Shown here: piece after piece, positions 4,743 through 10,659 of the stretch
How positions within the stretch are numbered: the stretch's first letter is position 1
Layout of the letters: every line of letters starts with the position of its first letter
From: Rhodoferax sp.
GTDB lineage: Bacteria > Pseudomonadota > Gammaproteobacteria > Burkholderiales > Burkholderiaceae
NCBI GenBank assembly: GCA_020048295.1
Contig: JAIFMT010000091.1
Location: forward strand, 1-10,659
Reading direction: 5' to 3'
Length of the DNA stretch: 10,659 nucleotides
Made by a program: the position numbers and the translations under genes
Notes under the pieces: model-generated
Told to the model about the DNA's origin: nothing
The model's input: only the letters and a program-made list of their open reading frames with translations
The model's database searches: none

Positions 4743-7550
4743 ATGAACCATGTTTCCACCCCAACCCTGCTGCTGGTTGATGGCTCCAGCTATCTGTACC
4801 GTGCCTTTCACGCCATGCCAGACTTGCGCGCCGTGCCGGGCGACCCGAGCAGCCCGCCGACCGGGGCGATTCGCGGCATGATCAACATGCTGCAAAGCTT
4901 GCGCAAAGAGGTGCCCGCCCAATTTGCTGCCTGCGTGTTTGATGCCAAGGGACCCACCTTCCGTGATGCGATTTACCCGCAGTACAAGGCCAACCGCTCC
5001 CCCATGCCTGACGACCTGCGCTTGCAGATTGAGCCGATTCACGAGGTGGTGCGGCTGATGGGTTGGAAGGTGCTGGCGGTGCCGGGTGTCGAGGCCGACG
5101 ACGTGATCGGTACACTGGCTGCGACAGCCGCCGCCCAGGACATGGAAGTCATCGTCAGTAGCGGCGACAAGGACCTGGCGCAATTGGTCAACGCGCGCAT
5201 CACCATCATCGACACCATGAACGGCAAGCGCCGCGATGTCGCTGGGGTCACCGCCGAGTTTGGCGTGCCGCCACAGCAGATGCTGGACTACCAGACGCTG
5301 GTGGGCGACACGGTGGACAACGTGCCCGGCGTGCCCAAGGTAGGCCCCAAGACAGCGGCCAAATGGCTGGCTGAATACGGCTCACTCGATGCCATCGTGG
5401 CCAATGCGGTCAACATCAAGGGCGCGGTGGGCGAGCACCTGCGCCAGTCACTGGGCTGGCTGCCGACCGGCCGGCAACTGCTGACAATCCGCACCGATTG
5501 CGATCTGACAGGCTGGGTCAGCGGTTTACCTGCTATGGATGATATAGCTGTTGGCGCAATGGATACGAGGGCTCTGGCTGGTTTTTATGATAAATATGGG
5601 TTCAAGGGCCTGGCCCGGGCGTTGGCTGCAGTTGATGCAACGAGCGCAAACGCTGCCCTTGCTGCCGACCGCGAGCCCGATTTGTTTGACGATGCGCCCC
5701 AGCCCGTTGCGCCAGCACCAGCGTTGCCTGCCGTAACCAAAGTGGCCAATACCCAGTACGACACGCTGCTGACCTGGGAGGCGTTGGATGCGTGGCTGAC
5801 CAGGCTGCAAGCTGCCGAGCTGGTCGCCATCGACACCGAAACCACCTCGCTCGATGAAATGCGCGCGCGCATCGTGGGCATCAGCTTCAGTGTGACCCCG
5901 GGCGAGGCCGCCTATGTGCCACTGGCCCACGCCTACCCGGACGCGCCGGCGCAGCTGCCGCTGGACGCGGTGCTGGCCAGGCTCAAACCCTGGCTGGAGG
6001 ATGCCAGCCGGCCCAAGCTCGGCCAGCACGTCAAATACGATCGCCATGTGTTTGCCAATCACGGCATTGAGGTGCGGGGCTACGCGCACGACACCATGCT
6101 GCAAAGCTATGTGCTCGAAGTCCACAAGCCACACGGCTTGGCCAGCCTGGCCGAGCGCCATCTGGGGCGCAAAGGCATCAGTTTTGAAGACCTGTGCGGC
6201 AAAGGGGTCAGCCAGATTTGCTTTGACCAGGTGGACATTGCCAAAGCTGCCCAATATTCGTGCGAAGACTCCGACATGACGCTCGACGTACACCGCGTGC
6301 TGTGGCCCCAGTTGCAGGCTGACACCAAGCTGAGCTTCATTTATGACCTGGAAATCGCCAGCAGCGAGGCCTTGTTCCGCATCGAGCGCAACGGTGTGCT
6401 GATCGACGCACCGACTCTGGCCACGCAAAGCCACGAACTCGGCCAGCGCATCCTGCAGCTGGAAAAAGAGGCGCACGCGCTGGCCGGCCAGCCGTTCAAC
6501 CTGAGCAGCCCGAAGCAGATTGGCGAAATCTTCTTTACCCAGCTTGGCCTGCCGGTGGTCAAGCGCACGCCCACCGGTTCGCCCAGCACCGACGACGAGG
6601 TGCTGCAAAAGCTGGCCGAAGACTACCCCCTGCCGGCCAAAATTCTCGAACACCGGGGTCTGGCCAAGCTCAAGGGCACCTACACCGACAAGCTGGCGCA
6701 GCTGGCCTTGCCCGCCACGGGCAGGGTGCACACGCACTACGCGCAAGCGGTGGCGGTGACCGGGCGCTTGAGCAGCAACGACCCCAACCTGCAAAACATC
6801 CCGGTGCGCACGCCCGAAGGCCGCCGCGTGCGCGAGGCGTTTGTGGCCCCTGCAGGCAGCCTGATTGCCAGCGCTGACTACAGCCAGATTGAACTGCGCA
6901 TCATGGCGCACATCAGCGGCGACTCGGCCCTGCTGCTGGCGTTTCATGACGGCATGGACGTGCACCGCGTCACGGCCGCCGAAATTTTTGGCATTGAGCC
7001 GGCACACGTCAGCAGCGAGCAGCGCCGCTACGCCAAGGTGATCAACTTTGGTCTGATCTACGGCATGAGTGCCTATGGCCTGGCCAAAGCGCTGGGCATT
7101 GACAACACGGCCGCCAAAAACTACATCACCCGCTACTTTGAGCGATATCCCGGCGTGAAACACTACATGGACCACACCCGGCAAGTGGCCAAACGCCAGG
7201 GCTATGTCGAAACCGTGTTTGGCCGGCGGCTGTACCTGCCCGAGATCAATTCACCCAACGGACCCCGGCGCGCCGGGGCCGAGCGGGCTGCCATCAACGC
7301 GCCGATGCAGGGCACAGCCGCTGACCTGATCAAGCTCAGCATGGTCAAGGTGCAACAAGTCATCGACGCGCAACACCGGGCCACCAAAATGATCATGCAG
7401 GTGCATGACGAACTGGTGTTTGAAGTGCCCGTGGCCGAACTGGACTGGGTGCGCCACGAGGTGCCCCGGCTGATGGCCGGCGTGGCGCACCTCAAAGTGC
7501 CGCTGCTGGCCGAGGTGGGTATTGGGCCCAACTGGGACAAGGCGCATTGA
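4743..7550 (+). CDS. polA: DNA polymerase I
   Basis: The product is 935 residues from the ATG at 4743; a TTG at 4710 would add 11 unconserved residues. All three enzymatic parts look intact. The 5' nuclease domain (about 1-290) begins LLLVDGSSYLYRAFHAMP and has VEADDVIGTLA, SSGDKDLAQLV and VGDTVDNVPGVPKVGPKTAAKW. The 3'-5' exonuclease domain (about 345-530) keeps the metal ligands DTET (Asp364, Glu366), GQHVKYDRHVF (Exo II, with His where E. coli has Asn), and Tyr505/Asp509 in YSCEDSD, so proofreading should work. The polymerase domain has motif A SADYSQIELRIMAHISGD (Asp712), motif B RRYAKVINFGLIYGMS (Lys765) and motif C QVHDELVFEV (Asp889, Glu890). It repairs gaps and removes Okazaki primers. 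Codons for about residues 264-285, at the end of the nuclease domain, are unusually AT-rich and overlap a repeat-like segment. No clear Shine-Dalgarno precedes the start. Confidence 0.97.
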   Translation: MNHVSTPTLLLVDGSSYLYRAFHAMPDLRAVPGDPSSPPTGAIRGMINMLQSLRKEVPAQFAACVFDAKGPTFRDAIYPQYKANRSPMPDDLRLQIEPIHEVVRLMGWKVLAVPGVEADDVIGTLAATAAAQDMEVIVSSGDKDLAQLVNARITIIDTMNGKRRDVAGVTAEFGVPPQQMLDYQTLVGDTVDNVPGVPKVGPKTAAKWLAEYGSLDAIVANAVNIKGAVGEHLRQSLGWLPTGRQLLTIRTDCDLTGWVSGLPAMDDIAVGAMDTRALAGFYDKYGFKGLARALAAVDATSANAALAADREPDLFDDAPQPVAPAPALPAVTKVANTQYDTLLTWEALDAWLTRLQAAELVAIDTETTSLDEMRARIVGISFSVTPGEAAYVPLAHAYPDAPAQLPLDAVLARLKPWLEDASRPKLGQHVKYDRHVFANHGIEVRGYAHDTMLQSYVLEVHKPHGLASLAERHLGRKGISFEDLCGKGVSQICFDQVDIAKAAQYSCEDSDMTLDVHRVLWPQLQADTKLSFIYDLEIASSEALFRIERNGVLIDAPTLATQSHELGQRILQLEKEAHALAGQPFNLSSPKQIGEIFFTQLGLPVVKRTPTGSPSTDDEVLQKLAEDYPLPAKILEHRGLAKLKGTYTDKLAQLALPATGRVHTHYAQAVAVTGRLSSNDPNLQNIPVRTPEGRRVREAFVAPAGSLIASADYSQIELRIMAHISGDSALLLAFHDGMDVHRVTAAEIFGIEPAHVSSEQRRYAKVINFGLIYGMSAYGLAKALGIDNTAAKNYITRYFERYPGVKHYMDHTRQVAKRQGYVETVFGRRLYLPEINSPNGPRRAGAERAAINAPMQGTAADLIKLSMVKVQQVIDAQHRATKMIMQVHDELVFEVPVAELDWVRHEVPRLMAGVAHLKVPLLAEVGIGPNWDKAH
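5532..5597 (+). repeat. Repeat-like AT-rich segment embedded in the polA coding sequence
   Basis: GCTATGGATGATATAGCT (5532-5549) matches the thrB segment in 14 of 18 bases. GCGC (5554-5557) and GGCT (5570-5573) fall at the same offsets (22 and 38) as in thrB. Local codon use changes sharply: GAT, ATA, GCT, GTT, AGG, TTT, TAT, AAA within about 22 codons in a gene otherwise dominated by C/G-ending codons. The protein remains plausible and the YGFK motif that ends the nuclease domain is intact. Treating it as an old repeat insertion or overwrite is inference. Confidence 0.4.
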
Positions 7551-7590
7551 GCGGGTGGCCGCTGTCGGCGAATGTTTTTACCGTATTGAT

Positions 7591-7596
7591 GAGGAG
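7591..7596 (+). promoter_or_regulatory. Shine-Dalgarno site for the gene after polA
   Basis: GAGGAG ends 9 bases before a TTG at 7606 and 18 bases before the first in-frame ATG at 7615. The spacing favours the TTG as start. The difference is only three residues. Confidence 0.5.
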
Positions 7597-7605
7597 ATTG
7601 ACCGC

Positions 7606-8277
7606 TTGGACAATATGTTTTTCTTGGCAATGGCAGGCAGCGTGGTCAGCGCCGCTGCGGTGTTCATCTTCATGCAGTTTCGGCGCTTTGACGAGCAGAA
7701 GCAGGCCAACGACAAGATACTCAAGGCCACGACCGAGTACGAGGCGGTCAAGACCAAACTGGCCGGCTACACCAAGTTCAACGAGTACATGACACCGGCC
7801 AAGCAGCATCTGGTTGAGCAGTCGAAAACGTTTTTCGTCAACGTGTTGCGCGAATTCACTCACATGGAACGTTTTTACCGCGACAAGCACAAGATCAAGG
7901 CCGACCTGTCGGTGATTGGCAAGTACACCGTCGAATTCAAACTGGCACTCGACATCCGCGCCGACAACCTGGAGGTCAGCGTCGATGGCATCGGCATCAG
8001 CATCAAGCTGGGCCAGCCGGTGCTGAGTGGGCCGCCAGCGGTCAAGTCGTCGTCGCACGAGGTATCGGTGTCGGGGATTCTGGCCGACGACAAGCCGTTC
8101 ATTGCCGAGGTGAACCAGAAATTCAGCGAAGTCGCGCAGCGCCACGGCTTGGCCGTTGCGCGTGAAGAATCTGTTCGCGCCCTGTGCAAGGTCAAGGTGG
8201 CCGATGCCCTGCGCGACTTTCTGTCGCGCCAGCCCGGCGTGCGGCAGATACCGACGATTGTGGTGACCTATCGCTAG
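7606..8277 (+). CDS. Membrane-anchored protein resembling DUF4230, function unknown
   Basis: The product is 223 residues from the TTG at 7606 (220 from the ATG at 7615). The open frame reaches back to 7522 inside polA, but those codons lack a ribosome site and precede the natural membrane segment. One hydrophobic helix (about 4-22, FFLAMAGSVVSAAAVFIFM) is followed by Arg-Arg and a charged, probably coiled stretch (about 24-50). This suggests an N-terminal anchor with a soluble C-terminal part. The core, with YTVEFKLALDIRADNLEV, then a GIGISIKLGQPVLSGPP block and a basic, helical C-terminal third, reminds me of DUF4230 proteins, whose role is not known. That assignment is tentative. The gene starts 55 bases after the polA stop with no terminator between, so it may be read from the polA transcript. 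The PlpD-type gene starts 86 bases after its end. Confidence 0.75.
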   Translation: MDNMFFLAMAGSVVSAAAVFIFMQFRRFDEQKQANDKILKATTEYEAVKTKLAGYTKFNEYMTPAKQHLVEQSKTFFVNVLREFTHMERFYRDKHKIKADLSVIGKYTVEFKLALDIRADNLEVSVDGIGISIKLGQPVLSGPPAVKSSSHEVSVSGILADDKPFIAEVNQKFSEVAQRHGLAVAREESVRALCKVKVADALRDFLSRQPGVRQIPTIVVTYR

Positions 8278-8363
8278 CGCGATTGAACCACCACGAATCA
8301 GCACATGACCACTGCGGTATTTGTCACCATGACGGCGTTGATGCCAGTGCGCGTCGCCTGACG

Positions 8364-10562
8364 ATGCAACAAAATTCTCAAACCATGCGAATGCCTTTCG
8401 CGGTAGCAGCGTTTTGTGCGCTGTTCGGCATGTCTTTGGCGGCTGCTGAGGCAGTGCGTCCACGGGTCGGGCTGGTCCTTGGCGGTGGCGGTGCGCGCGG
8501 TGCCGCCCACATTGGCGTGCTGGAAGAGCTGGAGCGGCTGCGCATTCCGGTGGACTGTGTGGCTGGCACCAGCATGGGGGCGCTGGTGGCGGGTGCCTGG
8601 GGCGCGGGTCTGACACCGGCCGCCTTGCGCGGCGAGATGGGCAAAGCCAACTGGGACGAGCTGTTTCAGGACAACCCCGGCTTTGATGACATCAGCTACC
8701 GCAACAAGCGCTTGTCGCGGCGCTACCTGTCGGGCAGCGAAACCGGCATCACGCCAGACGGGGTGGTGGCGCCGCCCGGCGTGTTGTCGGGCCAGAAGAT
8801 CAAGCTGTTTTTCAATCAGCTGGTGCATTCGGATGTGACCGAGCGCACGCTGGAGCAATTGCCATTGCCGCTGTCCATCATTGCCACCGACATTGCCAGT
8901 GGCGAGCGCATCGTGTTTCGCGATGGCAGCCTGACCCAGGCGATGCGCGCCAGCATGTCGGTGCCTGGCCTGATGGCACCGCTGGAATACCGGGGTCGCA
9001 AGCTGGTGGATGGCGGTCTGGTGGACAACCTGCCCGTGCAGGAGGTGCGCGAGCGTTGCGGCGCACAGGTGGTGATTGCGGTGAACGTGGGGACACCGCC
9101 ACTCAAAGCCAGCGAAATCAACGGCCTGCTGAGCGTTTCGACGCAAATGGTGGCCATCCTGACCGAGCAGAATGTGACCAAGTCACTGGCCTTGCTGACA
9201 CCCGCTGACATTTACATTCAGCCCGATCTGGCAGGCCTCTCGGCGGCCGACTTTGATCGCAGCAGCGAGGCCGCCGACCGCGGCCGTGCAGCGGCACACC
9301 AAAAAGTGGCGCAACTGCAAGGCCTGTCGGTCGATTTGGCCACCTATGCGGCGTGGCGCAAGCACTGGCAACCCCCCGCCGCGCAGCCGTCCAGGGTTGA
9401 CGTGATTGAGATCGCTGGCCTGCACAGCGTCAATCCGGTTGCCGTGTCACGCCATATCGAGCAACAACCCGGTGCACCGCTGGATGTGGCCACGCTCAAC
9501 CGCGACCTGCTGCGCGCCTACGGCGACGGCTATTTTGAGCGGGTGGACTACAGCATGACACGTGACGGTGCGCGCAACGTGCTGCGCATCATGCCGGTAG
9601 AAAAATCCTGGGGCCCGGATTACCTGCGCCTCGGGCTCAACCTGAACTCTTCGCTCAACGGGCCCGCTTCATTCAGCCTGCGTGCGGCCTACCAGAAGAC
9701 CTGGCTGAACGCATTGGGCGGCGAACTGCTGTACACGGCCGAACTGGGCAGCAATACCGGGTTTGGCGTGGACTATTACCAGCCACTTGACCCCGCGCAG
9801 CGTTTTTTTGTGGATGCCGGTGCCACATTTCGGCGTGAAACGATGGCGCTGTTTGTCAATGACCTGCGCATCTCGGATTACCGCAACAGTGTGGCGCGCG
9901 CTGACGTGTCGCTTGGGGTCAAGCTCGGTATGGCCGGGCAGGCGCGCCTGGGCTGGCGCGAAGCACGCCATCGGCTGAGCATAGAAACCGGACTTCCCTT
10001 GCTGCCGGTGGACCTGCTGAGTTCCAGTGGCCCGTTTGTGTCGCTTGAAATCGACCGGCGCAACCAGCTGCATGTGGCCACCAGCGGCTGGTCGGCCAGG
10101 GCTTCCTGGTTTGAGTCGTCCAGCGGCAATTACAACAAGCTGTCGCTCGATGCCGATGCTGCCATGCAACTGCAAGACTGGGTGCTGGGGGTGCGCGGCA
10201 GCTATACCGGCGCTACCTCCGGGCGACTGCCACCACAAGAGATGGGGCGGCTTGGCGGGTTTTTGAACCTGTCGGGCTTTTCCAATGACCAGCTGATGGG
10301 CAACCGGGTCAGCTACGGCCACATTCGCGCCGAGCGCATTCTGGGGCGCATGCCTTTGGGGGTGCGCGGCGACCTGCGCGTCGGGGTGGCGCTGGAAGCC
10401 GGCCAGGTGGGTGCGCCGGTGTCCGAGCCCAACCGCACCGGCATGCTCGACTCGGTGTTGGTCTATGCCCGGGCAGAAACACCCTTTGGCCCGGCCTATG
10501 TTGGCCTGGGGCGCGCCGGTGGCGGCTCGGTGAATGCCTACGTGTTCATCGGCACACCCTGA
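8364..10562 (+). CDS. PlpD-type patatin phospholipase with outer-membrane barrel (type Vd autotransporter)
   Basis: The product is 732 residues from the ATG at 8364 (8385 and 8391 are alternatives; none has a clear Shine-Dalgarno). The open frame extends further upstream, but the signal peptide fixes the start here: hydrophobic 11-27, cleavage near AAA-E or AEA-V (28-31). The patatin domain (about 33-330) has the oxyanion loop GGGGARG (40-46), nucleophile elbow GTSMG with Ser70, and the catalytic Asp216 in VDGGLVDNLP, so the Ser-Asp dyad is complete. A POTRA-like domain (about 345-425, from VDVIEIAGLHSVNP to NVLRIMPVEKSWGP) precedes a barrel of the Omp85/surface-antigen type to the end. Length and order match Pseudomonas PlpD, a type Vd system that passes its lipase domain to the cell surface. 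The lipase should hydrolyse phospholipids. The protein ends YVFIGTP, without the usual terminal aromatic residue of the outer-membrane signal. The gene is on the same strand as the two genes upstream. Confidence 0.92.
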   Translation: MQQNSQTMRMPFAVAAFCALFGMSLAAAEAVRPRVGLVLGGGGARGAAHIGVLEELERLRIPVDCVAGTSMGALVAGAWGAGLTPAALRGEMGKANWDELFQDNPGFDDISYRNKRLSRRYLSGSETGITPDGVVAPPGVLSGQKIKLFFNQLVHSDVTERTLEQLPLPLSIIATDIASGERIVFRDGSLTQAMRASMSVPGLMAPLEYRGRKLVDGGLVDNLPVQEVRERCGAQVVIAVNVGTPPLKASEINGLLSVSTQMVAILTEQNVTKSLALLTPADIYIQPDLAGLSAADFDRSSEAADRGRAAAHQKVAQLQGLSVDLATYAAWRKHWQPPAAQPSRVDVIEIAGLHSVNPVAVSRHIEQQPGAPLDVATLNRDLLRAYGDGYFERVDYSMTRDGARNVLRIMPVEKSWGPDYLRLGLNLNSSLNGPASFSLRAAYQKTWLNALGGELLYTAELGSNTGFGVDYYQPLDPAQRFFVDAGATFRRETMALFVNDLRISDYRNSVARADVSLGVKLGMAGQARLGWREARHRLSIETGLPLLPVDLLSSSGPFVSLEIDRRNQLHVATSGWSARASWFESSSGNYNKLSLDADAAMQLQDWVLGVRGSYTGATSGRLPPQEMGRLGGFLNLSGFSNDQLMGNRVSYGHIRAERILGRMPLGVRGDLRVGVALEAGQVGAPVSEPNRTGMLDSVLVYARAETPFGPAYVGLGRAGGGSVNAYVFIGTP

Positions 10563-10659
10563 GTGATCGAACCAATCCACTTTACCGGCCTTGACAACGC
10601 ACGGCAGGATGACTGGGTCATGCGCGTGCGGTTTTGGGGCGAAATCACGCGCGGGTTAG
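10563..10659 (+). CDS. Possible start of a further gene, 3' partial
   Basis: A GTG directly follows the PlpD-type stop (TGA then GTG), and its frame stays open for 32 codons to the window edge. The predicted start, MIEPIHFTGLDNARQDDWVM followed by RVRFWGEITRGL, has a protein-like composition and GC-ending codons. No Shine-Dalgarno is visible, and I do not recognise the family. If real, it would be coupled to the PlpD-type gene. It could equally be untranslated sequence. Confidence 0.35.
   Translation, partial: MIEPIHFTGLDNARQDDWVMRVRFWGEITRGL

Noticed and set aside
4686..5183. Upstream extension of the DUF2782 frame into polA antisense
   Set aside because: The added residues are antisense to the polA nuclease domain. 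The export signal starts at the ATG at 4685.
5526..7184. 552-residue minus-strand open frame opposite polA
   Set aside because: It is fully antisense to conserved polymerase motifs and shows no family features. It is a composition-driven shadow.
8270..8283. ATCGC/GCGAT hairpin over the stop of the DUF4230-like gene
   Set aside because: It has only five base pairs and no T run, too short to call a terminator.
8184..8363. Upstream extension of the PlpD-type frame into the preceding gene
   Set aside because: It would bury the signal peptide about 60 residues inside the protein and overlap the preceding gene in another frame.
7492..8616. Minus-strand open frame opposite the DUF4230-like gene and the start of the PlpD-type gene
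   Set aside because: It runs across two well-supported + strand genes and has no motif or ribosome site.
9669..10580. 303-residue minus-strand open frame opposite the barrel domain
   Set aside because: Its low-complexity His/Ala/Gln-rich translation is antisense to a clear beta-barrel.
1..10659. CRISPR arrays, tRNA or rRNA genes, insertion sequences, phage genes, defence systems
   Set aside because: No regular spaced repeats, cloverleaf-like segments, transposase or integrase motifs, or known defence domains were seen on either strand.

Overview
The window looks like chromosome of a betaproteobacterium of the Burkholderiales, most likely a Comamonadaceae member near Rhodoferax, Polaromonas or Acidovorax. 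The basis is high GC with strong GC3 coding bias, the gene set around polA (DUF2782 - thrB - BPSS1780-family protein), and AT-rich 'TAGCT...GCGC...GGCT' segments that resemble a dispersed repeat I remember from Comamonadaceae genomes. No tRNA, rRNA, CRISPR array, insertion sequence or phage gene is visible. This is mostly ordinary core chromosome.

Layout. Bases 1-305 are the 3' end of a PhoX/DUF839-type phosphatase gene, closed by a strong A/T-flanked hairpin terminator (325-360). A TTG-started lipoprotein gene (415-2370) follows. It carries one CxxCH heme-binding motif in a large protein I cannot assign to a named family. About 275 bases of mostly empty sequence separate it from a convergent minus-strand operon. 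In transcription order that operon is a small exported DUF2782 protein (4685-4362), homoserine kinase thrB (4358-3363), and a BPSS1780-type membrane protein (3366-2646) that has lost its reading frame near its 3' end. polA (4743-7550) runs divergently from DUF2782 across only 57 bases. Downstream of polA, on the same strand, come a membrane-anchored protein resembling DUF4230 (7606-8277) and a PlpD-type patatin phospholipase fused to an outer-membrane barrel (8364-10562). A possible new gene starts at the right edge (10563).

Function. The genes are housekeeping (DNA polymerase I, threonine biosynthesis), phosphate scavenging (PhoX) and cell envelope (PlpD, two lipoprotein or exported proteins, two membrane proteins). 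I see no obvious defence or mobile system.

The most interesting signals are three. First, AT-rich repeat-like segments appear to be absorbed in frame into thrB and polA, with a related half-copy upstream of the heme lipoprotein gene. Second, the heme lipoprotein itself is unassigned. Third, the BPSS1780-family gene looks recently broken.
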